This document shows positions 42,897 through 53,215 of a stretch of 64,000 nucleotides of DNA, piece by piece. The position numbers were made by a program, and so were the translations under genes. Under the pieces are notes generated by a model. It did no database searches. It saw only the letters and a list, made by a program, of their open reading frames with translations, and was not told the DNA's origin. This DNA comes from Chromatium okenii (GTDB lineage Bacteria > Pseudomonadota > Gammaproteobacteria > Chromatiales > Chromatiaceae): the NCBI RefSeq assembly GCF_016583745.1, contig NZ_NRRQ01000010.1, forward strand, positions 63,271 to 127,270. The letters run 5' to 3'. Numbering within the stretch: the first letter of the stretch is position 1; every line of letters begins with the position of its first letter.

Positions 42897-45800
42897 ATGG
42901 CTGAAAAACAGGTGGTTGAAGGGCTGAAGTGGGTCAAGGGCGAGATCGCCGCCACGCTGCGTCCGGTGCGTGATCTGGTTGAGCACGGCAGCGGCAGCGC
43001 GGTGACGCCGAGCGTGTTGCAGGCGCTTGACCAAGTGCAGGGCGTGTTGCTGGCGCTGCAATTGCCCAGCGCGGCGCGATTGGTGTTGGAGCTGCGGTCG
43101 CTGTTGGCTGCGTCCCCGGCGGAGTTGCCGCTAGAAGTGCTGCAACAGGCGCTGACGCAGTTGACCACGCATCTTGATCGGTTGGATGCGGGCGCAGCGG
43201 AACCGCCGTTGCGCTTGGCGGTAATCATCAACGCGCTGCGCACGGCGCGATCTGAAGCGCCGTTGCCGACGGCAGAATTGCTCAATATCACGTTACAAGC
43301 CCATGAATTAGCAGCAGAACCGCTGGCGCGATTGGTGACGGCGGTGCGCAAGGTGCGTCCGCACTATCACCGCCATCTGGTCGAATGGCTGCGCGGTGAT
43401 CCTGAGCATCGGGTGTTGACGACGTTGGGCGAGCTGTTTGGACAAGTGGCGGCGGTGCCGGATGCGGGCGTGGTGGGCGATCTGTTTCAACTGGCGCAAC
43501 TGTTCACGCAGGCGGTGCGGCAGACGCAGCGGGTGATTGATGCGCCGCTGCGGTCGCTGCTCGGTCATTTGGATCGGGTGTTGAAACCGCTGGCGCAAAC
43601 GCCGCCGCAGGTGGCGGGGCTGGATGCGCTGGCGCTGATTGAACAATTTTTGAATCTGCTCAACGGGATGGATGTCTCTGGTGCGCAGTTGGCACCGTTC
43701 AATTTTCGCTACGGTGCGCCAGCGACGACGGCAGCCGCTGGGGTTGAGGAGATAACGGCGGAAGTGCTGTTGACGGCGCTGAGTCATTTTTCTGCACTAA
43801 AACAAGAGTTTAATCAGATTGCGACGGCTCCAGACCCGGCGGCGCTCGCGGCGATGGCGGGACAACTGCGTGAGCTGGCGGACACGCTGGAAGGTGCGGC
43901 AGTGGCACCGCGTCTGCGCGAGTGTGCGACGCAGGTGGAGCAATTGCCGGTGACGGGGGCGGAGTCGGCGCGTTGGGAAACGGTGGCGATGGAGCTGCTG
44001 GAAATTGAGGCGGCATTGCATCCGCGCTCCGAGCGGCAAGTGGCGACGCCGGCGCTGGATTTATCGGAATTGACGGCGGCGACGCTGCGAGAGGCCGGTT
44101 ACGAGCTGCTGCGGGTCAAGGAGGCGATGCTCAATTGCCACGATGACGCGGGTGCGGGCGCGGAGTTGGCGACGGTCAAGCCGCATTTGCTGAATGTGGC
44201 GGGCGCGTTGATGATTTTGGGCGAGCTGGCGGCAGCGCAGTTGGCAGATGCGCTCGCGGAGGTGGTGGAGCGGCTGTATGTGCAGCGCGGGCAAGCGCCG
44301 GATGGCAATGAATTTGAGCAGTTGGCGGATGCGCTGGCGGCGTTGGAATTGTTCATCGGTCATTTGCAGGACGCGGTGCCGTTTGGCGACAGTTTGATTG
44401 GGCGCGGCAGTGCGGCGTTGCGCACGTTGCTGGTCAAGCTGCCGCTCGCAGAACCGGCGGACGAGGTCGCGCCAGCACCGGTTGATGCGGCTGAGAGTGA
44501 GTTGGCGTTCGCGTGGGAGCTGGAAGCTGCGCCAGTGGACATCGCGCCGGCGGAGATTCCCGCGCCAGCAGTGGCGCTGGAGCTGGATGATGTGCCGACG
44601 CTGCCGGTTGCAAGTGCGGCGGCTGAAGCGGGCGATGGTGTTGATGATCCTGAATTTCTTGAGATTTTCATGGAGGAGGCGCAGGAGGAAACGACTTCAG
44701 CGCAGTTGCAATGTGCGCGTTGGGTTGCTGATCCGACTGATACGGCAGCGCAGGCGTCATTGCGGCGCAGTTTCCACACGCTCAAAGGCAGCGGGCGATT
44801 GGTGGGGGCGCTGCAAATTGCGGATTTTGCGCAGGCGTTTGAGTTGCTGCTCAACCGTTTGACTGAAGAGCGGATTCCGCCAGCACCGGCGATTTTGGAG
44901 GCGGTGGCGGAGGCGGTGGCGCTGTTGCCGACGTTGTTGACGGCGCAGTTGGAGCGGCGGGAGTGTGAGATTCAGCCGTTGGTGGAACGGGCGACGTGGC
45001 TGCGAGAGAACGCAGTGGTCAGTGAAGACATTGGCAGTGAAGAAGTTGTCAGTGATTTGGCAACCGATGCTGCCGCTGCGCTGCCGTCCGCAGTGGCTGA
45101 TGATGCGCCACTGCTCACCGATCCCGCCGCTGACAACTGTGTCTCTGACAGCTTGCCCGCTCCGTTGGAACTCGCCGATCAAGTCACCGATCACGACAGT
45201 TTATTTCTGGCTGATGAAGAGTTATTGCGGATTTTCCAGACCGAGACGCACGACCATCTTGCTGAATTAACAGACTTTTTACAGAAAGCGGCGACGGGGA
45301 CGGCGCAACCAGATCAAACGACGCAGCGGGCGTTGCACACCTTGACGGGCAGTGCGCGGATGGCGGGGATTGATTCGATTGCGGTCGTGAGCAAGGGTTT
45401 GGAGCTGTGTTTGAAGCCGGTGCTGGCGGCAAGCGGCAGCGTTGATGCGGCATTGTTGGCGCTGCTGGCGCGGGCGGTGGAGGCAATCGCGCTGCGGGTC
45501 GATGAGTTGCCAGCGTTGGGAACGGGCGCGGCGTTGCTGGTGGAATTGGGCGCTGAGTTGGAGCGGCGGCTGGCGGAAGAAGTTGTCGAAGAAGTTAGCA
45601 GTTGTCAGTTGCCAGTTGTCAGTGATTCGGCAACCGACGCTGCCGCTGCGCTGCCGTCCGCAGTAGTTGACGACGCACCACCGCCAAACGATCACACAAT
45701 TGACAACTGGCAACTGCCAACTGACAACTCTCCCGCGCCTGACAACTTTTTCATGCCCGCCCCCGATCCCGAAATGGCGGGGATTTTTCTCGAAGATGCG

Positions 45801-48077
45801 CGAGATTTGCTTGATCATCTCGACACCCAGTTTCGCGCTTGGCAGCTCGCGCCGCAGGACATCAGCGCCCTTGATGGCATCAATCGCCTGCTCCACACGC
45901 TCAAAGGCAGTGCGCGTCTGACCGGATTGGCGGCAATTGGCGATCTCAGCCACGCGCTGGAAACACGCTTGAAAGCAGCGACCGAAGATCACGCCATCAT
46001 TGATGACACGACGTTGGAGCTGGCGCAGCGGGCGGTGGATGCGCTGTCGGTGCAGGTCGATGCCCTCGAACAACATCAGCCGATTCCGTGTCTAACTCAG
46101 TTAGTTGCTGCGCTGTCCGGTCTGGAAGTCGCCCCGCTCACTGCGCCAGCACCGAGCGCAGCGGCATCGCCCGTCACCGTGACTCCGCAAGCGGTGCAAC
46201 ACGCGCTGGAAACCGCTGCCAGCGCCGTGCCCGCCAGCACCCAAATTCGGGTGCGCTCGGATTTGCTCAATCAACTGGTCAACGCCGCCGGCGAAATCAG
46301 CATCTATCGCGGTCGCCTGACCCAACGCAACGGCTTGTTTAACTTCAGTTTAGGGGAACTTGATCAGACCGTTTTCCGCCTCAGCGAGCAGTTGCGCCAG
46401 CTCGACATCGAAACCCAAACCCAGATCATGCACCGCTTCGAGCGCCAAGGTGACGGCGAGCTGTCCGGCTACGACAGCGCCTTCGATCCGCTTGAATTGG
46501 ATCGCTTTTCTAAAATTCAGCAGCTTTCCGGCAGCTTGGTGGAAACCGTGAACGATCTGGTCAGCATCCGCGACATGCTGGCTGGCTATCAACGTGAATT
46601 CACCGATTTGCTGACCCAACAAGCGCGGCTCGCCGACGATTTACAAGATGGCTTGCTGCGCACGCGACTGGTGCCATTTGTGCAGGTCGTGCCGCGCTTG
46701 CAGCGGCTGGTGCGCCAAACCGCCGACAGTCTCGGCAAATCCGCGCAATTGGAAGTCATCGGCCCCGAAGTGGAATTAGATCGCACCGTGCTTGATCGCC
46801 TCGTCGCGCCGCTGGAACATTTGCTGCGCAACGCCGTCGATCACGGTTTAGAAGACCCCGAAGCCCGGCTGGAATCTGGCAAATCCGCAACCGGGCGGGT
46901 GACGCTGGCGCTGCATCGTGAAGGCAACGACGCCGTGATCAGCCTCAGCGATGATGGTAAAGGCATGAATTTACAAGCTATTCGCCGCAAAGCGATCAGC
47001 CTCGGCTTGCTGGCAGCGGACACCGTCTTGCCCGACGATGCCCTGCTCCAATTCATCCTCGAACCCGGCTTCACCACTTCTGAAAAAGTCACGCAGATTT
47101 CCGGGCGCGGCGTCGGTTTAGACGTGGTCGCCTCAGAAATCAAAGCCGCCAACGGTTCCATCACCCTCGGCTCCGTCGCCGGCCAAGGCGCTCGCTTCAC
47201 CATCCGCCTGCCGCTGACGCTGGCGATCATCGAAGCGTTTTTGGTTTCCGCCGGCGACAACATTTACGCCATTCCGCATGGCACGGTGGAGGCCGCGACC
47301 CGCATCAGCCGCGAAGAATTGCTGGCCATTTATCGCGGCGAAAATGACCGCTTCACGGTGCGCGAGCAGCACTATCGCGTCGTCTATCTCGGCGGCGTGC
47401 TTGATCCTGAGCAACAGCCCGACATTGGCGACCGGCGCTGGCTGCCGGTGTTACTGATTCGGCTCGGCGAACAGCGCGTCGCGCTGCACGTTGACACCCT
47501 GATTGAAAGCCAACGCATTTTGGTCAAACCGCTCGGCCCGCAATTGGCGCGGGTGCGCTGGTTGAGCGGCGGCACCATTTTGTCGGATGGGCGCGTGGCG
47601 CTGATTCTCGACGCGCTGGCGCTGCTGCGGTCGGGCGCAGTCGCCACTTATCGCCCGAACGCAACGCTGGCGGCACCCACGAAACCGCAAATTTGCGTGA
47701 TGGTTGTCGACGATTCGCTGACGGTGCGGCGCGTGACCAGCCGCTTATTGCGGCGGCAAAATATGGAAGTGTTGACGGCAAAAGATGGAGTTGAGGCACT
47801 CACCTTATTAGATGAAAATCGCCCCGATTTATTATTGCTAGATGTAGAAATGCCGCGTATGGATGGCTATGAACTGGCGCGACACATTCGGCGCTCGGAA
47901 GCCTTGGTGAATTTACCGATCATTATGATTACCTCCCGCACCAGCGCCAAACATCGTGAATACGCAACGGCGCTAGGAGTCAATCGTTATCTCGGCAAAC
48001 CGTATCAAGAATTGGAATTACTTAACGAAATTCACTCATTATTAGAAGAGCAATCAGCCCCAACGCAGCCAGTATAA
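42897..48077 (+). CDS. chpA: Pil-Chp hybrid histidine kinase ChpA (PilL)
   Basis: ChpA is the CheA-like kinase of twitching chemosensing. The 1726-residue protein has a long helical N-terminus (1-540), three phosphotransfer domains with His at about 627 (HTLKGS), 814 (HTLTGS) and 1000 (HTLKGS), a dimer/ATPase region (LLRNAVDHGLEDP, about 1310; GRGVGLDVV), a CheW-like domain (from about 1433), and a C-terminal receiver with Asp 1649 (LLLDVEMPRMDG). The Pseudomonas homologue is near 2500 residues with more Hpt-like domains. Linkers between domains carry duplicated Ala-rich segments (ATDAAAALPSA in two places) and short DNA repeats. ATG 42897 gives MAEKQVVEGLKW; a TTG at 42876 lies inside the repeat. 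Confidence 0.93.
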   Translation: MAEKQVVEGLKWVKGEIAATLRPVRDLVEHGSGSAVTPSVLQALDQVQGVLLALQLPSAARLVLELRSLLAASPAELPLEVLQQALTQLTTHLDRLDAGAAEPPLRLAVIINALRTARSEAPLPTAELLNITLQAHELAAEPLARLVTAVRKVRPHYHRHLVEWLRGDPEHRVLTTLGELFGQVAAVPDAGVVGDLFQLAQLFTQAVRQTQRVIDAPLRSLLGHLDRVLKPLAQTPPQVAGLDALALIEQFLNLLNGMDVSGAQLAPFNFRYGAPATTAAAGVEEITAEVLLTALSHFSALKQEFNQIATAPDPAALAAMAGQLRELADTLEGAAVAPRLRECATQVEQLPVTGAESARWETVAMELLEIEAALHPRSERQVATPALDLSELTAATLREAGYELLRVKEAMLNCHDDAGAGAELATVKPHLLNVAGALMILGELAAAQLADALAEVVERLYVQRGQAPDGNEFEQLADALAALELFIGHLQDAVPFGDSLIGRGSAALRTLLVKLPLAEPADEVAPAPVDAAESELAFAWELEAAPVDIAPAEIPAPAVALELDDVPTLPVASAAAEAGDGVDDPEFLEIFMEEAQEETTSAQLQCARWVADPTDTAAQASLRRSFHTLKGSGRLVGALQIADFAQAFELLLNRLTEERIPPAPAILEAVAEAVALLPTLLTAQLERRECEIQPLVERATWLRENAVVSEDIGSEEVVSDLATDAAAALPSAVADDAPLLTDPAADNCVSDSLPAPLELADQVTDHDSLFLADEELLRIFQTETHDHLAELTDFLQKAATGTAQPDQTTQRALHTLTGSARMAGIDSIAVVSKGLELCLKPVLAASGSVDAALLALLARAVEAIALRVDELPALGTGAALLVELGAELERRLAEEVVEEVSSCQLPVVSDSATDAAAALPSAVVDDAPPPNDHTIDNWQLPTDNSPAPDNFFMPAPDPEMAGIFLEDARDLLDHLDTQFRAWQLAPQDISALDGINRLLHTLKGSARLTGLAAIGDLSHALETRLKAATEDHAIIDDTTLELAQRAVDALSVQVDALEQHQPIPCLTQLVAALSGLEVAPLTAPAPSAAASPVTVTPQAVQHALETAASAVPASTQIRVRSDLLNQLVNAAGEISIYRGRLTQRNGLFNFSLGELDQTVFRLSEQLRQLDIETQTQIMHRFERQGDGELSGYDSAFDPLELDRFSKIQQLSGSLVETVNDLVSIRDMLAGYQREFTDLLTQQARLADDLQDGLLRTRLVPFVQVVPRLQRLVRQTADSLGKSAQLEVIGPEVELDRTVLDRLVAPLEHLLRNAVDHGLEDPEARLESGKSATGRVTLALHREGNDAVISLSDDGKGMNLQAIRRKAISLGLLAADTVLPDDALLQFILEPGFTTSEKVTQISGRGVGLDVVASEIKAANGSITLGSVAGQGARFTIRLPLTLAIIEAFLVSAGDNIYAIPHGTVEAATRISREELLAIYRGENDRFTVREQHYRVVYLGGVLDPEQQPDIGDRRWLPVLLIRLGEQRVALHVDTLIESQRILVKPLGPQLARVRWLSGGTILSDGRVALILDALALLRSGAVATYRPNATLAAPTKPQICVMVVDDSLTVRRVTSRLLRRQNMEVLTAKDGVEALTLLDENRPDLLLLDVEMPRMDGYELARHIRRSEALVNLPIIMITSRTSAKHREYATALGVNRYLGKPYQELELLNEIHSLLEEQSAPTQPV
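45598..45731. repeat. inverted pair of CAGTTGTCAGT repeats inside chpA
   Basis: CAGTTGTCAGTTGCCAGTTG (from 45599) and, about 80 bases on, its reverse-complement style copy (about 45701-45731, ending ACTGACAACTC) bracket a linker between the second and third phosphotransfer domains. The reading frame is kept. A weaker version occurs at about 45014-45160. It looks like an inserted and duplicated repeat that was tolerated because it falls in a linker. Confidence 0.6.
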
Positions 48078-48133
48078 AAAAGCGTCGCCGTGACTGATTG
48101 TTACTGCATCAGCTTATTTCATACAGATGCGCA

Positions 48134-49234
48134 CTAAATGCGCATTGGCATGACCACATAAGCCTCATCGTCGGCATTGCGACCGCGCCAAATCGAGCTG
48201 CTGTTGGCATCTTGAAATTGCACCTGAACCTCATTGCCATCAATCACATTCATCACATCAACGAGATAAGACACATTAAAGCCAATGGCAATGGAATCGC
48301 TGTTGTATTCCAATTCAATATCTTCTTCCGCTTCCTCTTGCTCTGGATTCTGCGCCTGCAACTTGAGCGTACCCGGATCAAAATTTAAGCGCACACCTTT
48401 GTACTTCTCATTGGATAAAATTGCAGTACGCGCCAAAGCCCGTTTCAATTCATCCTTCTTCAAAAAAGCAACCTCAGTTAAGTTATGAGGAATCACTCGT
48501 TCATATTCAGGATAACGCCCATCAATCAATTTCGTCGTCATTGTCAGGTTGCCAATCACCATGTGGCAAGATTTCTCGCCTAAAATAATGGTGACATCGC
48601 CATCACTATTGCTCAATTGCCGCCGCAATTCTAAAACCGTCTTGCTGGGAATAATCACCTGCCGCGCATCAGTCATATTCACCACCACATCGCTGGTAAA
48701 CTTAGCTAAACGATGCCCATCAGTGGCCACAACCGTTAACGTTGCCGGATTAAAATCGAGTAAAATGCCGTTGAGATAATAGCGCACATCCTGCTGCGCC
48801 ATAGAAAAAGCAGTTTTATCTAACAGGCGCTTGAATACGGATTCAGTAATCGCAAATTCAAAGCCATCCTGCACCGCCGCCATTAATGGGAATTCCGTTG
48901 CAGGTAATACTCCAAGCGTGAAACGACTGCGCCCCGAAGTCACCAAACAGCGATCTTCTTTCATGCGCAAACGAATTTCAGAACCTTCAGTGAGGCTGCG
49001 GCAAATATCAACTAACTTCCGCGCCGGAAGTGTAATTTCACCTGCGGTTTCTAATGCCACCGGAAGCGCAGTTTTCACTTCAATTTCAAGATCACTTCCG
49101 GTTAATGTCACCTGATTGTCACTTGCAACCAGATGTAAATTACTCAGAATAGGCAAGGTTTGACGCCGTTCAATAATACCGGTTACTTTTCCTAACGCGG
49201 GTAATAGGATTTCCCGATTAACGGTAAATTCCAT
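48134..49234 (-). CDS. dnaN: DNA polymerase III beta sliding clamp
   Basis: DnaN is the processivity clamp that encircles DNA. The 366-residue protein starts MEFTVNREILLPALGKVTGI and has three repeated clamp domains, with ERRQTLPILSNLHL and the C-terminal VVMPMRI typical of the family. ATG 49234 follows GGAG; the frame to 49321 adds residues unlike the family. It usually follows dnaA, but here it is divergent from rpmH and dnaA is missing. Confidence 0.96.
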   Translation of the reverse strand: MEFTVNREILLPALGKVTGIIERRQTLPILSNLHLVASDNQVTLTGSDLEIEVKTALPVALETAGEITLPARKLVDICRSLTEGSEIRLRMKEDRCLVTSGRSRFTLGVLPATEFPLMAAVQDGFEFAITESVFKRLLDKTAFSMAQQDVRYYLNGILLDFNPATLTVVATDGHRLAKFTSDVVVNMTDARQVIIPSKTVLELRRQLSNSDGDVTIILGEKSCHMVIGNLTMTTKLIDGRYPEYERVIPHNLTEVAFLKKDELKRALARTAILSNEKYKGVRLNFDPGTLKLQAQNPEQEEAEEDIELEYNSDSIAIGFNVSYLVDVMNVIDGNEVQVQFQDANSSSIWRGRNADDEAYVVMPMRI

Positions 49235-49357
49235 TGTTTGCTCCACAGCAGAGATGAAATACAACATGCAGCAATCAGATTCACAATGTGAAAGTGAATG
49301 ATGCCGCACCAACGGTGACATTTTACGCCAAGCACGAAAGACTGTCTAATCTTTTTA

Positions 49358-49386
49358 TTGACTTTAGGAGAAAAGTTGATTATCTT
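49358..49386 (+). promoter_or_regulatory. candidate promoter of rpmH
   Basis: TTGACT (49358-49363) and TATCTT (49381-49386) are 17 bases apart, about 70 bases before rpmH, in the AT-rich dnaN-rpmH intergenic stretch. The -35 is good, the -10 moderate. Confidence 0.35.
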
Positions 49387-49453
49387 TCCGCACCTTTTTC
49401 TGGTCATCATTGTTTAACCCGTCAACCCTTCATTTTGTTAGGAGTCACTTTCG

Positions 49454-49591
49454 ATGAAACGTACTTTTCAACCCAGCCGCATAAAACGCGCACGGACACA
49501 CGGCTTTCGCGCTCGCAGCGCCACGCGCAACGGACTTAAAGTATTAAGTGCCCGCCGCGCTAAAGGTCGCATTCGTTTATCTCCGGCCTGA
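49454..49591 (+). CDS. rpmH: 50S ribosomal protein L34
   Basis: The 45-residue product [20 protein letters not shown] with the later [13 protein letters not shown] is unmistakably L34, a small basic protein of the large ribosomal subunit. TAGGAG lies about 10 bases before the ATG. It heads rnpA-yidD-yidC-mnmE, and its stop overlaps the possible upstream start of rnpA. Confidence 0.97.
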   Translation: MKRTFQPSRIKRARTHGFRARSATRNGLKVLSARRAKGRIRLSPA

Positions 49592-49647
49592 ATCTCATTA
49601 ACCTAACCGGTTTTCCACTCCGCCAGCCTTTTGCGCCGGCGCAGCGT

Positions 49648-49977
49648 TTGCGTCATACAGCGCAATTCAAGCGCGTATTTGCACAACCGCTGCGCACCGG
49701 AAAAACCGGTTTTGTGATTCTTTCTCGTGCGAATGACATTGGCAGCCCACGTTTGGGTTTGGCCATTTCAAAAAAGTGTGCGCGGCGAGCGGTTGATCGC
49801 AATCGCCTCAAGCGTATTGCCCGCGAAAGTTTTCGGCTTCATGCGCATTCGATTTCTGGCGTTGATATTGTGATTTTGTGTGCGCAAGGGGCGCTGACAA
49901 TGTCGAATCAACAGCTTTTTTTGTTATTGGCACGCGCTTGGATAACTATTGGAACTCAATCATGCGTCAATTCCTGA
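49648..49977 (+). CDS. rnpA: ribonuclease P protein component
   Basis: RnpA is the protein subunit of RNase P, which matures tRNA 5' ends. The sequence shows [20 protein letters not shown], the [23 protein letters not shown]-binding helix and REFR-like RESFRLH. TTG 49648 is the first ordinary start, giving 109 residues, but family-like residues ([13 protein letters not shown]) continue in frame upstream as far as 49588. No ATG/GTG/TTG exists there; CTG 49588 overlaps the rpmH stop and ATT 49597 is another possibility. It overlaps yidD. Confidence 0.9.
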   Translation: MRHTAQFKRVFAQPLRTGKTGFVILSRANDIGSPRLGLAISKKCARRAVDRNRLKRIARESFRLHAHSISGVDIVILCAQGALTMSNQQLFLLLARAWITIGTQSCVNS

Positions 49978-50198
49978 TTGTTCCCATTAAACTCTATCAA
50001 TATCTGATTAGCCCACTCCTTGGCCCGCATTGTCGCTTTTATCCTTCGTGTTCCCAATACGCTATAGAAGCAATTGAGCGTCATGGCATTGGCTATGGCA
50101 GTTATTTAGCAATTCGCCGCTTATCACGCTGTCATCCTTGGCATGAAGGCGGTATTGATCCTGTTCCCCACGATAGGCAGACCCCGACTCATGGATAA
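49962..50198 (+). CDS. yidD: membrane protein insertion efficiency factor YidD
   Basis: YidD assists the YidC insertase, though its exact role is uncertain. The 78-residue protein matches the family along its length: [20 protein letters not shown], then [14 protein letters not shown] and [13 protein letters not shown], with the conserved Cys residues. It overlaps rnpA upstream and yidC downstream, an arrangement kept in most bacteria. Confidence 0.95.
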   Translation: MRQFLIVPIKLYQYLISPLLGPHCRFYPSCSQYAIEAIERHGIGYGSYLAIRRLSRCHPWHEGGIDPVPHDRQTPTHG

Positions 50199-51843
50199 TC
50201 AGCGTTTAATTCTGTTTTTTTCACTAGCCGCAGTGCTATTCCTGATTTATGAGTCATGGATACAAGACTACGGACAACCGGTTATAACGCCCACTACTTT
50301 AGCGCAACCGCAATCCGCTATTTCACAAACATCAGCAACGGAAATTCCCACCACTGCCACGACCGCATTGGTTGCTGATGCGGCTATGTCGGAAACAGCG
50401 AATGAAACGCTGATTACGGTAGAAACTGACGTATTGAAATTAGAAATTTCTCCTCGCGGTGGCACCATTCGGAATGCGTGGTTATTGGGTTATGCGATTA
50501 CGCCAGAGCATCCCGATGAACATTTGCAACTGTTAAAATCAGTGCCGCCAAATATGTTTATTACACAATCCGGCTTGATTGGAAATGATGCGGGACTGTT
50601 GCCAACTCACGAAGCCGTGTTTCAAAGTGCGGCACCTTCCTATCGTCTTGAATCCAATCAAGAGCAATTAGATGTCGTCTTTACTTGGCGTCACGACTCT
50701 GGAATTGAAGTACAAAAACATTATCTGTTTACTCGCGGCAGTTATCTTATTCGCGTACAGCAGGTGGTGACTAATTCTGGGGCAAGCGCATTAACGGCGC
50801 GAGAATATAATCAATTACAGCGCACCGAATTTAACGATCCCTATCAATCGCGCTTTGTCAATAGCTATACCGGCGGCGTGTATTACAGCCCCGAAGATAA
50901 GTATAAGAAAATCGCATTTGAAGAAATGACGACTGCTAAATTGGATCGTGCTGTGACTGATGGCTGGCTTGCCATGATTCAGCATTATTTCATGGCAGCA
51001 TGGATTCCGCCTCGCGCTACGCAGGAAACGTTTTATACCAACGTCTTGAATAACTCCCGCTATATCATTGGCAAATACTCGCCGGTAGTCTCAATTGCGC
51101 CGCAAATGAGTTACACCTTTGAAAACCAATTATTCATTGGCCCCAAACTCCCGGACACACTCGCTGATGTTGCGCCCGGCTTAGATTTGGTTGTGGATTA
51201 CGGTTGGCTAACGATCATTGCACAACCCATTCATTGGGTGCTCAATGCCATTCATGCGTTAGTTGGCAATTGGGGCTGGGCAATTATTTTTCTAACCATT
51301 TTGATTAAACTGGCGTTTTATAAACTCTCGGAAACCAGTTATAAATCAATGGCCAATATGCGCCAATTGACGCCGCGTTTGCAGGCATTGAAAGATCGCT
51401 ATGGCGATGATAAACAACGCTTGAATCAAGCCATGATGGAAATGTACAAAACCGAGAAAATCAATCCGCTCGGTGGCTGCTTGCCCATTCTGATTCAAAT
51501 TCCAGTGTTTATTGCGCTTTATTGGGTGCTTTTAGAAAGTGTAGAAATGCGGCAAGCGCCCTTTATGTTGTGGCTCAATAATCTATCGGCACCAGATCAA
51601 TACTTTGTGCTGCCATTGATTATGGGTGTGTCGATGTTTGTACAGCAAAAACTCAATCCCGCGCCGCCTGATCCTATTCAAGCCAAGGTGATGATGAGTT
51701 TGCCTTTTGTATTCACGGTTTTCTTTGCGTTTTTCCCTTCCGGTTTGGTGTTGTATTGGACAGTGAATAACTTGCTCTCCATTGCCCAACAATGGCATAT
51801 CACCCGCAACATTGAACAAGCGGCTGCAAAACATAAACGTTAA
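50191..51843 (+). CDS. yidC: membrane protein insertase YidC
   Basis: YidC inserts and folds inner-membrane proteins. The 550-residue protein has the N-terminal membrane helix ([19 protein letters not shown]), a long periplasmic domain (about 60-345) and five C-terminal helices, including [20 protein letters not shown] with the conserved Arg-equivalent region and [23 protein letters not shown] 50191 overlaps the yidD end; upstream starts give no family match. Confidence 0.96.
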   Translation: MDNQRLILFFSLAAVLFLIYESWIQDYGQPVITPTTLAQPQSAISQTSATEIPTTATTALVADAAMSETANETLITVETDVLKLEISPRGGTIRNAWLLGYAITPEHPDEHLQLLKSVPPNMFITQSGLIGNDAGLLPTHEAVFQSAAPSYRLESNQEQLDVVFTWRHDSGIEVQKHYLFTRGSYLIRVQQVVTNSGASALTAREYNQLQRTEFNDPYQSRFVNSYTGGVYYSPEDKYKKIAFEEMTTAKLDRAVTDGWLAMIQHYFMAAWIPPRATQETFYTNVLNNSRYIIGKYSPVVSIAPQMSYTFENQLFIGPKLPDTLADVAPGLDLVVDYGWLTIIAQPIHWVLNAIHALVGNWGWAIIFLTILIKLAFYKLSETSYKSMANMRQLTPRLQALKDRYGDDKQRLNQAMMEMYKTEKINPLGGCLPILIQIPVFIALYWVLLESVEMRQAPFMLWLNNLSAPDQYFVLPLIMGVSMFVQQKLNPAPPDPIQAKVMMSLPFVFTVFFAFFPSGLVLYWTVNNLLSIAQQWHITRNIEQAAAKHKR

Positions 51844-51862
51844 TTGCAGCGTCATCTCACTC

Positions 51863-53200
51863 ATGTCTCTTGATACGATTGCTGCAATTGCAACGCCGCC
51901 CGGTAGGGGTGGCGTTGGTATTGTGCGGGTGAGTGGTGCTTTAGTTCCGATCATTGCGCAAGCAATCACACAACGGCAATTAACGCCGCGCACTGCGCAC
52001 GTTGCGACCTTTTGTGATGATACCGGCGCTTTTATTGATGCGGGCATCGCACTTTTTTTTCCCGCGCCGCGCTCATTTACCGGTGAAAATGTATTGGAAT
52101 TACAAGGGCACGGTGGCACCGTTGTACTTGATTTAATTCTGCAACGCTGTATTGAATTGGGAGCGCGATTAGCGCAGCCTGGTGAATTCACCCAACGCGC
52201 TTATTTGAATGGCAAACTCGATTTAGCGCAGGCAGAAGCGGTTGCTGATCTTATTGAAAGCTCGACTGCTTTAGCGGCACGACTTGCTGGACAAAGTTTG
52301 CAAGGTGTCTTTTCACGACGCATTGATGAATTGATTGCGGCAGTGACGCAGTTGCGTATTTTAATAGAAGCAACGCTGGATTTTCCAGAAGAAGAGATTG
52401 ATGTCGTCACGACAACTTCTATTCAACAGCAATTGCAGCAGCTCGTATTTGCGACGCAGCGTATTATTCAAGATGCGCAGCACGGGCAAGTGATTCGAGA
52501 TGGATTGACGGTGGTGATTGCTGGGGTGCCGAATGTTGGCAAATCAACGCTATTAAATGCGCTGTCGGGAGTAGATGCGGCAATTGTAACCGCAGTGCCG
52601 GGCACAACCCGCGATGTCTTAAAATTAGATATTCAAGTCGATGGTTTGCCAATTCGGATTATTGATACTGCTGGGTTACGAGAAACCGATGATGTCATTG
52701 AAAGAGAAGGCGTGCGCCGTGCGCAGGAACAATTCACTCACGCGGATTTAATCTTGTGGGTGATTGATGCCAGCCAGCCTATTCAACCATTGCCGCCTGC
52801 GCATTTGGCGCTTAATTGCCCAATGACGCGAGTGTTAAATAAAATTGATCTTTTAGGATTGCCGCCAAGTTTGATTACCACGCCAACTGGTGATGAGTTG
52901 TCATTAGCAGCAGCGACTGGCGCGGGCATTGATTTATTGCGTACTCATTTGAAAAACTGCGCGGGCATCAATACCGGAACTGAGGGGGCGTTTATTGCGC
53001 GGCGGCGTCATCTGGATGCGTTGCAACGCGGATTGATGTCGCTAGAAACGGCAATGACTGTATTGCAGCAGCAGGCAGGAATTGAATTGATTGCTGAAGA
53101 ATTGTTGCAAGCGCAGCAGCACTTTGGCGAAATTACCGGGCAGGTGAGTTCTGATGAATTGTTGGGGCGCATTTTTTCCAATTTTTGTATTGGAAAATAA
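51863..53200 (+). CDS. mnmE: tRNA modification GTPase MnmE
   Basis: MnmE with MnmG installs carboxymethylaminomethyl groups at the wobble uridine. The 445-residue protein has the formyl-THF domain (DTIAAIATPPGRGGVGIVRV), the GTPase domain with G1 GVPNVGKSTLLNALSG, G2 TTRD, G3 DTAG and the NKID motif, and ends in the family's CIGK. ATG 51863 is chosen; the longer frame starts inside yidC. It is convergent with rhlB. Confidence 0.96.
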   Translation: MSLDTIAAIATPPGRGGVGIVRVSGALVPIIAQAITQRQLTPRTAHVATFCDDTGAFIDAGIALFFPAPRSFTGENVLELQGHGGTVVLDLILQRCIELGARLAQPGEFTQRAYLNGKLDLAQAEAVADLIESSTALAARLAGQSLQGVFSRRIDELIAAVTQLRILIEATLDFPEEEIDVVTTTSIQQQLQQLVFATQRIIQDAQHGQVIRDGLTVVIAGVPNVGKSTLLNALSGVDAAIVTAVPGTTRDVLKLDIQVDGLPIRIIDTAGLRETDDVIEREGVRRAQEQFTHADLILWVIDASQPIQPLPPAHLALNCPMTRVLNKIDLLGLPPSLITTPTGDELSLAAATGAGIDLLRTHLKNCAGINTGTEGAFIARRRHLDALQRGLMSLETAMTVLQQQAGIELIAEELLQAQQHFGEITGQVSSDELLGRIFSNFCIGK

Positions 53201-53215
53201 TGCGCAGCGTTGTAA

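Noticed and set aside
49235-49453. Replication origin between dnaN and rpmH
   Set aside because: No good DnaA boxes (TTATCCACA) or AT-rich repeats were found by eye; position alone is not enough.
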